A stretch of DNA of 64,000 bases from Paludibacteraceae bacterium (GCA_017962085.1 JAGCWA010000032.1:27777-91776); one strand, 5' to 3'. Shown: positions 33,682 through 43,345, numbered from the stretch's first letter. Program-made: numbers and translations. Notes: generated from the letters alone by a model not told the origin.

Positions 33682-34382
33682 AATTCATTCAGCACATGAA
33701 TCGTGTGGCAGGCCATCAAGCCCGCCGTCTCGGTACGTAGGCGGCTGTTGCCCAGGGAGACAGGCACAAAACCGTTCTCTATGGCCAGACGCACCTCCTC
33801 CTCGCTGAAATCGCCCTCAGGACCAATCATGATAATCACGTCAGACGACTTCGTATAGACATTGGCGAGAGATTTCTTGTCCTGCTCGTAGCAATGAGCG
33901 ATATATTTTTCCCCTTGGAAATCAGCATATTTCTTGACAAACTGAGCGAATGGAACCATTTCGTTCAATGTAGGTAGCGTAGCCTTCTTAGACTGTTTCA
34001 TAGCGGAGACCATGATTTTCTCCAGGCGATCCGTCTTCAGCACCTTACGCTCCGAATGGTCGCACAGCAGCGGGGTGACCTCACTCACGCCCACCTCCGT
34101 CACCTTTTCGGCGAACCACTCCATACGGTCCATGTTCTTCGTGGGAGCGATAGCGATATGGATATGGCAAGGGAGCTCATTGAACTCCTCCTTCTTCTCC
34201 AACACACATACTTCACACTTCTTATGATTGGCGAAGGAAATCTCGGCCGTGTAATAATTGCCACAGCCATCCACCAACTCCACGAAGTCACCCTCCTTCA
34301 GGCGGAGGACCTTCACCGCATGTTGGGACTCCTCCTCCGACAGGAAGTTGGATTTTTCTATGTCCGGTGCGAAAAAAAACAT
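33678..34382 (-). CDS. rsmE: 16S rRNA (uracil-1498-N3)-methyltransferase
   Basis: A 234-residue RsmE of the SPOUT class. The N-terminal PUA-like domain has ESQHAVKVLRLKEGDFVELV. The SPOUT knot carries GPEGDFSEEEVRLAIENGFV, then SLGNSRLRTETAGL, the classic RsmE SAM-binding end. It methylates U1498 in the 30S decoding centre. The length matches the family, and it starts MFFFAPDIEKSNFL. It is 64 bp downstream of folD on the same strand. The stop region overlaps a short run of TCTAAGG-type repeats. Confidence 0.93.
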   Translation of the reverse strand: MFFFAPDIEKSNFLSEEESQHAVKVLRLKEGDFVELVDGCGNYYTAEISFANHKKCEVCVLEKKEEFNELPCHIHIAIAPTKNMDRMEWFAEKVTEVGVSEVTPLLCDHSERKVLKTDRLEKIMVSAMKQSKKATLPTLNEMVPFAQFVKKYADFQGEKYIAHCYEQDKKSLANVYTKSSDVIIMIGPEGDFSEEEVRLAIENGFVPVSLGNSRLRTETAGLMACHTIHVLNEL

Positions 34383-34446
34383 AGTCTAAAAAATGAGTAG
34401 GGACATACCGAAACATGCCCCTACATTCTATTTAATTAAAATTCAA

Positions 34447-35328
34447 TCACTTGTAAATCGCCTTCTTGCCTGCGAGCAAAGTGTTCTTCAGCAAGGAGCA
34501 GATCGTCATAGGACCCACACCACCAGGAACCGGCGTGATGTAGCTACACTTAGGAGCCACGTTCTCGAAATCCACGTCGCCCGTCAATTTGAAGCCAGAT
34601 TTAGCCGTAGCGCAAGGCACACGCGTCGTACCCACATCGATCACGACAGCCCCCTCCTTCACCATATCGGCGGTGAGGAACTTAGGGGAACCCATGGCAG
34701 CGATCAGGATATCAGCCTGAAGTGTCAACTCCTTCAGGTTCTTCGTGCGGCTATGGCAGATCGTCACGGTAGCGTCGCCTGGGTAAGCCTTCTGCATCAT
34801 CAGGGAAGCAACCGGCTTGCCGACGATATTGCTACGACCGATCACCACGCAGTGTTTACCCTTCGTGTCGATGTCATAACGTTTCAGCAACTCGAGAATG
34901 CCCGCTGGAGTAGCGGAGACGAACGAAGGCAGACCGATAGAGGTACGGCCCACGTTGATCGGATGGAAGCCATCCACATCCTTGCGGTAATCGATCGCCT
35001 CAATCACCTTCTGCTCAGAGATATGCTTAGGCAAAGGAAGCTGCACGATGAATCCGTCCACATCGTCATCATGGTTCAACACATCAATTTGTTTGAGGAG
35101 TTCCTCTTCCGTCACATCCGCCTCGAAACAGATCTTCGTGGATTTGAATCCGACCTGCTCACAAGACTTCACCTTATGGGCGACGTACGTTTCACTACCT
35201 CCGTCATGACCGACAATGATAACGGCCAAGTGAGGAGTCTTCTCTCCCCTAGCCTTTATGTCAGCCACCTCTTGCGCGATTTCCTGCTTGATTTGATCAG
35301 CAATCGCTTTTCCGTCAATCAATTGCAT
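34447..35328 (-). CDS. folD: bifunctional methylene-THF dehydrogenase/methenyl-THF cyclohydrolase
   Basis: A 293-residue FolD that oxidises 5,10-methylene-THF with NAD(P)+ and hydrolyses the product to 10-formyl-THF. Visible signatures are [16 protein letters not shown] with the catalytic Tyr/Lys, [18 protein letters not shown], the Rossmann segment [20 protein letters not shown] and the C-terminal [16 protein letters not shown]. The length is normal. It starts 13 bp after the ffh stop codon and is in the same minus-strand operon. Together with purU it controls formyl-THF supply for purine synthesis and initiator tRNA formylation. Confidence 0.97.
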   Translation of the reverse strand: MQLIDGKAIADQIKQEIAQEVADIKARGEKTPHLAVIIVGHDGGSETYVAHKVKSCEQVGFKSTKICFEADVTEEELLKQIDVLNHDDDVDGFIVQLPLPKHISEQKVIEAIDYRKDVDGFHPINVGRTSIGLPSFVSATPAGILELLKRYDIDTKGKHCVVIGRSNIVGKPVASLMMQKAYPGDATVTICHSRTKNLKELTLQADILIAAMGSPKFLTADMVKEGAVVIDVGTTRVPCATAKSGFKLTGDVDFENVAPKCSYITPVPGGVGPMTICSLLKNTLLAGKKAIYK

Positions 35329-35341
35329 AACAATATATTAA

Positions 35342-36661
35342 TTATCTACGTCCGATTTTAAATTTACCTCCCTGGTTTTGCGTGATGGCGCGCATCAGCT
35401 TGCGGGTCTCATCAAACTGCTTGATGAGACGGTTCACTTCCTGGATGTCCGTACCGCTACCCTTCGCGATTCGCATGCGGCGGGAGCTATCCAACAATCC
35501 TGGGTTGGTACGCTCACGAGGCGTCATGGAATAGATGATCGCCTCGACGCTTTTGAAGGCATTGTCGTCAATATCCACATTCTTCAACGCCTTGCCGACG
35601 CCTGGGATCATGGAGGCCAAGTCCTTCAGGTTACCCATCTTCTTCACCTGCTGGATCTGCGCCAAGAAGTCATTGAAATCGAACTGGTTCTTCGATATCT
35701 TCTTCTGCAACTTGCGCGCCTCGTTCTCGTCGTATTGTTCCTGGGCACGCTCCACCAAAGAGACGATATCACCCATGCCGAGGATACGGTCAGCCATACG
35801 CTCAGGGTGGAAGACGTCGATCGCCTCCATCTTCTCGCCCGTACCGATGAACTTGATAGGCTTGTTCACCACGGAACGGATGGAAAGAGCGGCACCACCA
35901 CGGGTATCACCGTCCAACTTCGTGAGCACCACGCCATCGAAGTCAAGGCGGTCGTTGAACTCCTTCGCCGTATTGACAGCGTCCTGACCCGTCATGGAAT
36001 CCACGACGAAGAGGATCTCGTTCGGATTGATGGCAGCTTTGATGGCAGCGATCTCACTCATCATCTGCTCGTCGACCGCCAAACGACCTGCCGTATCTAT
36101 GATTACAACATCATGTCCTTTGGATTTCGCCTCTTGGATAGCGTTCTTAGCGATTGAGACAGGGTCCTTGCTCTCCAGTTCAGCGTAAACAGGCACACCG
36201 ATTTGCTCACCCAACACCTTCAACTGCTCGATGGCAGCGGGACGATAGACGTCACAAGCCACCAAGAACGGGTTCTTGGATTTCTTCGTCTTGAGCATAT
36301 TCGCCAGCTTGCCTGAGAAGGTAGTCTTACCGGAACCCTGCAGACCTGACATCAAAATCACCGATGGTTTACCATCCAGATTAATATCCGTGGAGGTGCC
36401 ACCCATCAGTTGCGCCAACTCGTCGTGCACGATCTTGACCATCAACTGGCTCGGTTTCACCGAGGTGAGCACATTTTGGCCCAAAGCCTTCTCCTTCACG
36501 GTATCGGTGAACGTCTTCGCCACCTTATAGTTCACGTCGGCGTTCAAGAGAGCCTTACGGACATCCTTCAACGTCTCCGCCACATTAACTTCTGTAATCT
36601 TACCTTCACCCTTCAAAATCTTGAAGGAACGTTCTAATCTTTCGCCTAAACTTTCGAACAT
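35342..36661 (-). CDS. ffh: signal recognition particle protein Ffh
   Basis: A 439-residue SRP54-type GTPase that targets nascent membrane and secreted proteins to FtsY and the Sec translocon. N-domain helices (ESLGERLERSFKILKGEGKI) precede the G domain with GLQGSGKTTFSGKLANML (P-loop), ACDVYRPAAIEQL, DTAGRLAVDEQMM and TKLDGDTRGGAALS. The C-terminal M domain (about 295-439) is methionine-rich and basic, with IYSMTPRERTNPGLLDSSRR and GSGTDIQEVNRLIKQF. The length is standard. It is preceded by a small exported protein gene 25 bp upstream and followed by folD. Confidence 0.98.
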   Translation of the reverse strand: MFESLGERLERSFKILKGEGKITEVNVAETLKDVRKALLNADVNYKVAKTFTDTVKEKALGQNVLTSVKPSQLMVKIVHDELAQLMGGTSTDINLDGKPSVILMSGLQGSGKTTFSGKLANMLKTKKSKNPFLVACDVYRPAAIEQLKVLGEQIGVPVYAELESKDPVSIAKNAIQEAKSKGHDVVIIDTAGRLAVDEQMMSEIAAIKAAINPNEILFVVDSMTGQDAVNTAKEFNDRLDFDGVVLTKLDGDTRGGAALSIRSVVNKPIKFIGTGEKMEAIDVFHPERMADRILGMGDIVSLVERAQEQYDENEARKLQKKISKNQFDFNDFLAQIQQVKKMGNLKDLASMIPGVGKALKNVDIDDNAFKSVEAIIYSMTPRERTNPGLLDSSRRMRIAKGSGTDIQEVNRLIKQFDETRKLMRAITQNQGGKFKIGRR

Positions 36662-36686
36662 AACTATTTATCTGTCAACAATTTAA

Positions 36687-37259
36687 TTATTTTTCCTTTA
36701 ATTCCGGGATTTGAAAGGAGACGATTTCCTCGACCCATTTCTTCCTGTTCTTATTCACCGTCTTTGTGAAGGATTCCTCCTTCGTGTCATAATAACGATG
36801 ACGGAAGCGGAAGAGCACCACACGGTCCCCCACGCTCTTGTACCGGCAGAAGTTCCACTCAAGCACGAAAGGCTTGCCCCCCTGCACGTTTCCCTGCGTA
36901 TATTCCAACCAGACCTCGTCCGGATAGTTGCTCTCCAATTGGTTGAAACTGAACACGATGCTCTGCTCCTTCATGACAGCCAAATCCGCCATTTGGTTCT
37001 TCGCCTCATCCTCCTTCGTCTTGCCTTTGTTCGAGAGCTCCAGAACAACCTTCTTCTCGAACTTCGCCAAGTTATCCTTCGGACGGATGAATTCCTCCAA
37101 CACACGTCCGTTCCTCGTCTTGGCTGACCATTTCAGTTGGTAGGACTCATCACCCAACGTGAGTTTTTGAAACCCGAAGAAATCCTTTTGGGCGAACAGG
37201 GAAAGCGACACGAACATCATGCCGATCCAACATATAAGAATTCGTCTCATGTTATCCAT
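36687..37259 (-). CDS. small exported protein, hypothetical
   Basis: A 190-residue protein starting near MRRILICWIGMMFVSLSLFA, a signal peptide cleaved after FAQ. ATGs at 37,259 (MDNMRRIL) and 37,250 are both possible; the in-frame ORF continues to 37,415 but with no signal-like start, so the longer form is rejected. The mature part is soluble and mixed charge (QKDFFGFQKLTLGDESYQLK, ELSNKGKTKEDEAKNQMADL, WLEYTQGNVQGGKPFVLEWN). No known motif is recognised. It ends 25 bp before ffh on the same strand, which may be accidental. Likely periplasmic; function unknown. Confidence 0.58.
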   Translation of the reverse strand: MDNMRRILICWIGMMFVSLSLFAQKDFFGFQKLTLGDESYQLKWSAKTRNGRVLEEFIRPKDNLAKFEKKVVLELSNKGKTKEDEAKNQMADLAVMKEQSIVFSFNQLESNYPDEVWLEYTQGNVQGGKPFVLEWNFCRYKSVGDRVVLFRFRHRYYDTKEESFTKTVNKNRKKWVEEIVSFQIPELKEK

Positions 37260-37510
37260 AGCCAATTTAACACCTATAATTGAACGCGTAAAGTTACTAA
37301 TTTTATCAATAGCAAAGTAGATTATTCCGCCATTGCAGGAAAAAAAACGAACAAAAACGCGTCGGGACATAAAAACACAAGAGTCTTCCCACCATGAAAA
37401 CACAGGGGAGCACATAGGTCGGAAAGCACTCTTTTCCCCTGAAAATCAACTGATAGAACAACTTTCATAATGAAATAGGATGCAATTTAACCATAATAAA
37501 AAAAATTCAT

Positions 37511-37518
37511 TACCTTTG
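37511..37518 (+). promoter_or_regulatory. -7 box TACCTTTG upstream of the pentapeptide-type lipoprotein gene
   Basis: Exact TAnnTTTG match, 36 bp before the chosen ATG at 37,555. Confidence 0.45.
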
Positions 37519-37554
37519 TGAAATGTATAATGGTTGTGTACTTCGATAAAAAGA

Positions 37555-38496
37555 ATGAGGAAATTACTGATTATATTATGCTTAGGAATTTGTTTCGTTT
37601 CATGCTCGAAAGCGCAAGGAGACAAAGGTCCCACGATGAAAGAATACCAGGCAAAAGAGATCACCAAGCTCATCAACAAAGGGAAGGCAGTGCTCATCGC
37701 CAATGCCATTATCAAGGGAGATTTGGACCTCTCCGACGTTGAAGACACGGACATGACAGGTCCGAACACTTTCACCGCTCATCTATCCAATTCCATATAC
37801 TTCCAGAGTTGCGTCTTCTTGGGGGACGTGAGAGGGAACGGATACAAGGATATCAAAGGGAAGAAAATACCTATCAAAGCCCGCTTCTCCCGCGACGTGC
37901 AGTTCATGGACTGCGATTTCAGGAAAAATGTGGACTTCAACGATGCGGAATTCCAAGCCTGCTTCAACCTCAGCAAATCCGTATTTCGGGGAGAGGCACA
38001 ATTCAACAACATCCTCTGCCTGGGGCAAAAGAACCAGTGGTGGGAAATAGAGGCGGACTCCACCTTCATGATGTGCGGATCCACCTTCCGGGGCGACCTC
38101 AACATGATGGACGCACAATTCAAGCAAGACGCATCCCTACAAGGAATCAATGTCAACAATTTGCAAATCAGCAACTTGCAGACAGGCGGAAAGTTGGACC
38201 TTTCCAGTTCCAACATCAACGGATTCCTCATCTTCAACTACGGGAACTGCACAGATGAAGTATATCTCTCGTACTGCAGGTTCGCTGGACGGACGGATAT
38301 CATCGGCACCAACTTCAACGGGAACTGCGAGATGGACAAGTCCTTGTTTTACGGCAACGTGAAGCTTGACCGTTCCAACTTCAAAGGCGGGCTCAAGACG
38401 GACGATGCGCATTTCCTCCTTCGTCCCAACACGGAGGAAACGGCCTACGTCAACGACTCAATTCCCTCATTCAAAGGATTTAACATTAACCAATAG
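37555..38496 (+). CDS. pentapeptide-repeat-like lipoprotein
   Basis: A 313-residue lipoprotein starting MRKLLIILCLGICFVSCSKA with lipidation at VSC. The preceding in-frame ATG at 37,534 adds seven residues and does not improve the signal. The body is a series of short F-x2-(S/C/A)-x-F units with D/N turns: FQSCVFLGDVRG, FSRDVQFMDCDFRKNVDFND, AEFQACFNLSKSVFRGEAQF, STFMMCGSTFRGDLNMMDAQ, FKQDASLQGIN and RSNFKGGL. This is the quadrilateral beta-helix pattern of pentapeptide-repeat proteins in degenerate form. Such proteins act by shape or binding rather than catalysis. It is followed after 33 bp by the papain-like lipoprotein gene and probably forms an operon with it. Confidence 0.7.
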   Translation: MRKLLIILCLGICFVSCSKAQGDKGPTMKEYQAKEITKLINKGKAVLIANAIIKGDLDLSDVEDTDMTGPNTFTAHLSNSIYFQSCVFLGDVRGNGYKDIKGKKIPIKARFSRDVQFMDCDFRKNVDFNDAEFQACFNLSKSVFRGEAQFNNILCLGQKNQWWEIEADSTFMMCGSTFRGDLNMMDAQFKQDASLQGINVNNLQISNLQTGGKLDLSSSNINGFLIFNYGNCTDEVYLSYCRFAGRTDIIGTNFNGNCEMDKSLFYGNVKLDRSNFKGGLKTDDAHFLLRPNTEETAYVNDSIPSFKGFNINQ

Positions 38497-38529
38497 CATA
38501 TTATTCATAACTTCAAAAATATTATCATT

Positions 38530-39999
38530 ATGATGAAATTTTTTAGAAAAAAGATTGCCGTTCTACTGATGAGTGTACCTACGCTCTTCATGGCTTCTTG
38601 TACAGACGAAGAAGCAGGCCAAATCGTGGATACAATTATAAACATCCTCGCATCCATGTTGGGATATGACCCTAACGGAGAGAACTGGGAAGACACGGAC
38701 GAGGAATTAAACGACGGTGATGTGACCAGCACTTCCGTTAGTTGGGAGAAATATTGTCCTCCTGTGGGTAACCAAGGCCAATATGGCACCTGTGTTGCTT
38801 GGGCCACCTCTTATGGACTAAAGACTACGATGAACATGATTGACGGTACATGGAATATCTCTAACAAAAATAGCGCGTCATACCAATGTAGCCCTGTTGA
38901 TTTGTGGCACACAATGCGTTCCAGCTACAGCTCTGAGGTTAGCTCCCAGTGCGGTGGTTCGAGCTTCGATCCGGCTTTCAAGGCCATGCAGACGAAGGGT
39001 GTGGCCACATTGGCTAGCGTACCTTTCAACAATCAGAAGATGACTTGTGATGGTGTTTCAGGAAAGGGTCTTTCCAGCAACAAAATCACTACTTACCGTA
39101 CAGTGGCGTATAGCGCGGACATGAGTTCCAATGGCCAGGCTTATGGTATGACAGTCAGCAACATCAAGGCTCACCTGGAGAAGGGACCTCTTGTTATCGG
39201 TGCGAGGTTGGGTGACCGTTTCATGTCATGGAACAGTGACAAAGTCATAGACTTCGACTCGAAGGACTATCAGGGACAACACGCTTACCACGCCATGATG
39301 TTGGTTGGCTTCGACGACAACAAAAAAGCGTTCAGGGTTCAAAACTCCTGGGGTAGGAACGATTGGGGCGACAACGGTATGATCTGGGTCGGCTACAATT
39401 TCTTCGTGAACCAATTCTGCTTCGGTGTATGGGGAGCGAACAATTCCGCATCCGCTTCAAGCGTTTCAACTGTATCCGCTGCCCCTCGCAGGTCTACAGG
39501 CGACGACATCAGCGTGAAGGTCATCTCCGATGTCGAGCAAAATATGGACGGTGACAGAATCGTGAAGTATACGATCACCAACAATGGCACCAACGCCATC
39601 AACACGAAAGACTATTCCATCATTTACTTGCTCTTCCAATCAAGGAATCTCTCCCAAAAACATATCCTCTTCAACAACGAGAAGAATGTAGTATTGGAGG
39701 CAGGACAAAGCGTGACGGTAGAGAAGCAATACAACATCCCTGCCGCAGCGAAAGCGGGCAACTACTACACCGCCCTCATCGCCAACCCTTACGACGAGAT
39801 GGAAGACGACAACCAATCGAACAACTTCAGCTACGTGACGGGCAAGGATTTAGCTTCCTTCTACGTAACAGGCGGTAGATTGTTCAACAATTCCAATGGC
39901 ACTTCAATCGTTAGTTCCATCATTGACAAGGACCACACAAACGCTTACAGAAACAGTGAGGTTCAATATTCTTTAATTAGAATGAAAAAAGCGAATTAA
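38530..39999 (+). CDS. papain-like (C1-type) cysteine peptidase lipoprotein
   Basis: A 489-residue lipoprotein (VLLMSVPTLFMASCTDEE, lipidation at Cys24). Residues ~70-300 form a papain-fold protease. The catalytic Cys88 lies in PPVGNQGQYGTCVAWATSYG with the oxyanion Gln in NQGQ. The catalytic His is in QGQHAYHAMMLVGFDD and the Asn in FRVQNSWGRNDWGDNG, in normal C1A order. There is no long propeptide, only about 45 acidic residues after the lipid anchor. The C-terminal ~170 residues (VEQNMDGDRIVKYTITNNGT) resemble a CARDB-like beta-sandwich (LEAGQSVTVEKQYNIP, DDNQSNNF). All catalytic residues are present, so it is probably an active cell-surface protease. A strong terminator follows. Confidence 0.88.
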   Translation: MMKFFRKKIAVLLMSVPTLFMASCTDEEAGQIVDTIINILASMLGYDPNGENWEDTDEELNDGDVTSTSVSWEKYCPPVGNQGQYGTCVAWATSYGLKTTMNMIDGTWNISNKNSASYQCSPVDLWHTMRSSYSSEVSSQCGGSSFDPAFKAMQTKGVATLASVPFNNQKMTCDGVSGKGLSSNKITTYRTVAYSADMSSNGQAYGMTVSNIKAHLEKGPLVIGARLGDRFMSWNSDKVIDFDSKDYQGQHAYHAMMLVGFDDNKKAFRVQNSWGRNDWGDNGMIWVGYNFFVNQFCFGVWGANNSASASSVSTVSAAPRRSTGDDISVKVISDVEQNMDGDRIVKYTITNNGTNAINTKDYSIIYLLFQSRNLSQKHILFNNEKNVVLEAGQSVTVEKQYNIPAAAKAGNYYTALIANPYDEMEDDNQSNNFSYVTGKDLASFYVTGGRLFNNSNGTSIVSSIIDKDHTNAYRNSEVQYSLIRMKKAN

Positions 40000-40032
40000 A
40001 ACGTCTCTTTTCATTGATTATTAAACAACAAT

Positions 40033-40072
40033 TGGGCGTCCGGACTCAGATCTCGGACGCCCATTTTATTTT
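40033..40072 (+). terminator. rho-independent terminator after the papain-like gene
   Basis: A ten-base-pair stem TGGGCGTCCG (40,033-40,042) with CGGACGCCCA (40,054-40,063), followed by a T-rich run. Confidence 0.88.
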
Positions 40073-40096
40073 AGCTGTGAAGTAAGGGATTTCGAA

Positions 40097-41122
40097 TCAG
40101 GAAAATTTCAGGTCGCTGAAACGCTTCTTGCCGAACAGGTAGACGGAGAATACCAAGCTACGGTTCAGCACCTCCGGGATATCCTTAATCGTCTGGGCGG
40201 AGATGTTTTCCGCACGCTTCGCATCGTATTGATGGAAGACGCGGCGGAACTCACGACGAGCCTTGTATATGGCCTTAGCGTTCTTACAATCCCCCTTGAG
40301 AAGGTACTGGAAAGCTGCCACATAATCGAAGAAGAAACGGGACAACAAGGTCCGTCTCAGATAGGCGTCCGGCACATTTTTATATATCATCAGAAGATTA
40401 TTCCTGAAATTGAGGAAAGTCTTACGAGGGTTGTCCACATTCAACGTACCACCCCCGAGATGGTAAACGACGCTCTCCGGCACACAGACAATCCTGCGTC
40501 CACGGGAGCGAAGCCGCCAGCAAAGGTCGATCTCCTCCATATGGGCGAAGAAAGAGCCATCCAGACCTCCGACAGAGAGGAAATCATCAGAGCGTATCAT
40601 CAGAGCGGCGCCCGTCGCCCAAAAAACATCCGCCACAGTGTCATATTGTCCATTATCATGCTCCACATGACCGAAAAGCCTACCCCTGCAGAAAGGGAAA
40701 GCGTACTTGTCCAGAAAACCGCCACAGGCACCAGCATGCTCAAACTTATCCTTCTCCATGAAGGAACGTATCTTAGGCTGGCAAGCCGCCACATCCTGGT
40801 GTTCGTCCATGTAAGCGACCAACGGGGACAACCAGTTCTCCGTCACCTCGACATCCGAGTTCAGCAACAGGAAATACTCCGCATCCAGCTGAGCCAAGGA
40901 GCGGTTATAGCCCTCCGCGAAACCATAGTTGTCATCCAGCAAGACCAATTGCACCGAAGGGAAATGTTCCTTCACGAAAGCGACGGAATCATCCGTGGAG
41001 CCATTATCCGCCACGACGACCACCGCCCCCTCCATTTGGGAGAAGCTACAGACCGACGGAAGGTAACGCTCCAGCATCGCCCTCCCGTTCCAGTTCAGAA
41101 TGACAATAGCGATTTTCCTCAT
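40097..41122 (-). CDS. family 2 glycosyltransferase (rhamnosyltransferase-like)
   Basis: A 341-residue GT-A fold glycosyltransferase. It starts IAIVILNWNGRAMLERYLPS; the donor-binding region VVVADNGSTDDSVAFVKEHF and YFLLLNSDVEVTENWLSPLV (DxD-like NSDVEV) follow, then ATGAALMIRSDDFLSVGGLD, ShFFAHMEEIDLCWRL with ED-type catalytic acid residues, and VCVPESVVYHLGGGTL. This matches GT2 enzymes of the WbbL/rhamnosyltransferase subgroup used in polysaccharide and LPS O-antigen synthesis. It is cytoplasmic or membrane-associated. Its start overlaps the stop of the acyltransferase gene by 4 bp, implying coupled expression and a role in envelope glycolipid assembly. Donor and acceptor unknown. Confidence 0.88.
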   Translation of the reverse strand: MRKIAIVILNWNGRAMLERYLPSVCSFSQMEGAVVVVADNGSTDDSVAFVKEHFPSVQLVLLDDNYGFAEGYNRSLAQLDAEYFLLLNSDVEVTENWLSPLVAYMDEHQDVAACQPKIRSFMEKDKFEHAGACGGFLDKYAFPFCRGRLFGHVEHDNGQYDTVADVFWATGAALMIRSDDFLSVGGLDGSFFAHMEEIDLCWRLRSRGRRIVCVPESVVYHLGGGTLNVDNPRKTFLNFRNNLLMIYKNVPDAYLRRTLLSRFFFDYVAAFQYLLKGDCKNAKAIYKARREFRRVFHQYDAKRAENISAQTIKDIPEVLNRSLVFSVYLFGKKRFSDLKFS

Positions 41123-42000
41123 TGTTGTATATTACGCTTATGTTTCCAACGTCTATGGGACCACAGCCAACATGTAGGGTCCCGACGGATCGTCCGTTCG
41201 AAAAGCTCCACATACTTGTCCGTGATTTCGTTCTCGGCAGTCTTCTTGGCATCGTCCGTCAACGTGATAATGTCGCAGGTATAGTAACCACGTTCTATCT
41301 TCTTCACATCAAAATAGACCACCGCATAGCCGCCGGAGCGGGCGATACGTTCAGGTCCATTCAGGAAAGGCGTGTCCTGATTCAGGAACGTCTGCCAATA
41401 ATGCAAGTTGTTCGCGGAAGGAGTCTGGTCGGCGATAAAGCCTAGGCCGAAAGTCTTCCCCTCCCTGCGTATGTTGACGATGGCACGGAGCGCATCGTTC
41501 TTAGGGATGTTGACCGTACCGAAGCGGGAACGCAGCTTCAGGAAAAATTGATCGAAATATTTATTGTTCAAAGGACGATACAATTCACCGCCCACAATAC
41601 CGTCGTAGTTCATATAGATGGAAGGAATCCATTCCCAGTTGCCGTAATGCCCCAACAGGATGACGACGCTCTTGCCGTTCTCGAAGAATTCGCCCATCAC
41701 CTCCGGGTTGGAGAACTGCATCCTATGCCGCATCTCATCGTCCGAGATGTGCATCAGTTTGACCGTCTCCATCACGATGTCGGCGAAGTGCAGATAGTAC
41801 CCCTTCTCAATCTTCACGATCTCCTTCTCGGACATTTCCGGGAAGGAATTCTTCAGGTTGGTGCGAACCACCGCCCGACGATACCTCACCACGTAGTAGG
41901 CAAGGAAATAGATCAGGTACGAGAAGATATAGAGCACCCGCAATGGCAGAAAAGAAATCAGCCAAACGAAAACATAAAAAATATAAAATAGAACCACCAT
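41119..42000 (-). CDS. LpxL/HtrB-like lysophospholipid/lipid A acyltransferase
   Basis: A 293-residue inner-membrane acyltransferase. An N-terminal membrane anchor (LFYIFYVFVWLISFLPLRVL) precedes the HX4(D/E) catalytic motif in ILLGHYGNWEWIPSIYMNYD. Other family elements are YRPLNNKYFDQFFLKLRSRF, GFIADQTPSANNLHYWQTFL, RSGGYAVVYFDVKK and PTCWLWSHRRWKHKRN. This is the pattern of late lipid A acyltransferases (LpxL/LpxM), which add secondary acyl chains from acyl-ACP. In Bacteroidales lipid A this enzyme type transfers one chain. It overlaps the GT2 gene by 4 bp and follows engB by 55 bp on the same strand. Confidence 0.9.
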   Translation of the reverse strand: MVVLFYIFYVFVWLISFLPLRVLYIFSYLIYFLAYYVVRYRRAVVRTNLKNSFPEMSEKEIVKIEKGYYLHFADIVMETVKLMHISDDEMRHRMQFSNPEVMGEFFENGKSVVILLGHYGNWEWIPSIYMNYDGIVGGELYRPLNNKYFDQFFLKLRSRFGTVNIPKNDALRAIVNIRREGKTFGLGFIADQTPSANNLHYWQTFLNQDTPFLNGPERIARSGGYAVVYFDVKKIERGYYTCDIITLTDDAKKTAENEITDKYVELFERTIRRDPTCWLWSHRRWKHKRNIQQ

Positions 42001-42055
42001 CGCTATAGATCACTTTAAAGCAGGCCACACGGAAGACCGAGCGACCCATTGTTTT

Positions 42056-42673
42056 TTATTCGACAGATGAATCGTCAGGACTCACCTTCATGATGGAATC
42101 GATATAATCCAGCAGCTCATCCTTTCCCAAGCCCGTCTCCGACGAGGTGACGAAGATCGGAGGCAACTCCTCCCACTCCTCCAGAAGTTTATTCTTATAA
42201 GCCTGCACATTGGTGGAGAGCTTACTTTTGGAGAGTTTATCCGCCTTGGTGAAGATAATGGAGAAAGGGACACCATTGGCCCCAAGGAACTCAATGAACT
42301 CCAAGTCATTCTTTTGTGGCTCGTGTCGACAATCGATTAAGACGAAGAGGTTGAAGAGCTCCTCACGATGGAGCACATAATCCTTGATCATCTTATCTAG
42401 CTTAGCCCTGCCCTCCATGCCGATTTTCGCGAAGCCATAACCCGGCAAATCAACCAGATACCAACTATCGTTCACAAGGAAATGGTTGATAAGCAATGTC
42501 TTACCAGGCGTGGAAGAAGTCTTTGCCAGGCTCTTTTGGTTCGTGAGTTTATTGATCAGGGAAGACTTCCCGACGTTAGACCTGCCGATGAACGCAAATT
42601 CCGGGAGCAGATGTTTCGGGCACTTGCTCCAATCCGAGTTACTTTCGACAAAAACCGCTTTCTTGACTTCCAT
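42056..42673 (-). CDS. engB: ribosome biogenesis GTPase EngB/YsxC
   Basis: A 205-residue GTPase of the YihA/YsxC/EngB family required for late 50S subunit assembly. Signatures are [20 protein letters not shown] (P-loop), [12 protein letters not shown] (G2), [13 protein letters not shown] (G3) and [12 protein letters not shown] (G4). The length is normal for the family. The short acidic tail (SPDDSSVE) is unremarkable. It lies 27 bp after the LysE gene on the minus strand. Its gene neighbours are unrelated in function, so it is simply a housekeeping gene. Confidence 0.96.
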   Translation of the reverse strand: MEVKKAVFVESNSDWSKCPKHLLPEFAFIGRSNVGKSSLINKLTNQKSLAKTSSTPGKTLLINHFLVNDSWYLVDLPGYGFAKIGMEGRAKLDKMIKDYVLHREELFNLFVLIDCRHEPQKNDLEFIEFLGANGVPFSIIFTKADKLSKSKLSTNVQAYKNKLLEEWEELPPIFVTSSETGLGKDELLDYIDSIMKVSPDDSSVE

Positions 42674-42700
42674 GAGAACACAAAATTAGTTAGAAATAAA

Positions 42701-43345
42701 TCACGAGAGGAAAAAGTAAACAATGCTGACCACCGCAATAATCATCAGCGAAAGGCCTGCGCCCCTATTAATCACATAGAGGCCACGCATATTGAACCTA
42801 TCCCTAAAATGGTTAACGATGCCAACGAGGACAGTCCACCACAAACAAGCCCCCATCATGATGCAGAAGATGCCCAAGATACTATCGAAGAGCGTCGTCT
42901 CATCCGTGATGTAAGCGTATTTAGCGAACAATGCGATGAACAGGAAAACGACCAATGGGTTGGTCACCGTCAGCAAAAAAGAGGATATGAAGTCCTGCAA
43001 ATAATTTTGGGAGCCACCTCGCATCTTTTTCAATTTCGAGACGGGGTTGGTCGCATAAGTATATAGTCCGAAGAAAAAAACGATGATTGTGCCGGCGATC
43101 TGGAGCAAAAAACGATGCGAATCAATAAAATCGACCACCATGGACATACTAAAAGCCGCAATAACAGCATACAACAAATCGGAAGCCGTCGCTCCCAGTG
43201 CTGTTGAAATGCCATGTCCCCGTCCACCATTCAGAGTACGTTGAATGCAAAGGATCCCGATAGGACCGACTGGAGCAGAAACAATGACACCAATAATCAA
43301 ACCTTTTAGTATCATCGTCGAAATCATAGACGCAAATATCGACAT
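42701..43345 (-). CDS. LysE/RhtB-family transporter
   Basis: A 214-residue membrane protein with about six helices. It has the LysE hallmark near the N-terminus (GVIVSAPVGPIGILCIQRTL and GRGHGISTALGATASDLLYA). Further helices are seen in VDFIDSHRFLLQIAGTIIVF, YLQDFISSFLLTVTNPLVVF and LSLMIIAVVSIVYFFLS. The TNPLVVFLF element in the fourth helix is also typical. LysE/RhtB proteins export amino acids or related small solutes; the substrate here is not known. It is divergent from the response regulator gene, with 74 bp between starts. Confidence 0.88.
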   Translation of the reverse strand: MSIFASMISTMILKGLIIGVIVSAPVGPIGILCIQRTLNGGRGHGISTALGATASDLLYAVIAAFSMSMVVDFIDSHRFLLQIAGTIIVFFFGLYTYATNPVSKLKKMRGGSQNYLQDFISSFLLTVTNPLVVFLFIALFAKYAYITDETTLFDSILGIFCIMMGACLWWTVLVGIVNHFRDRFNMRGLYVINRGAGLSLMIIAVVSIVYFFLS

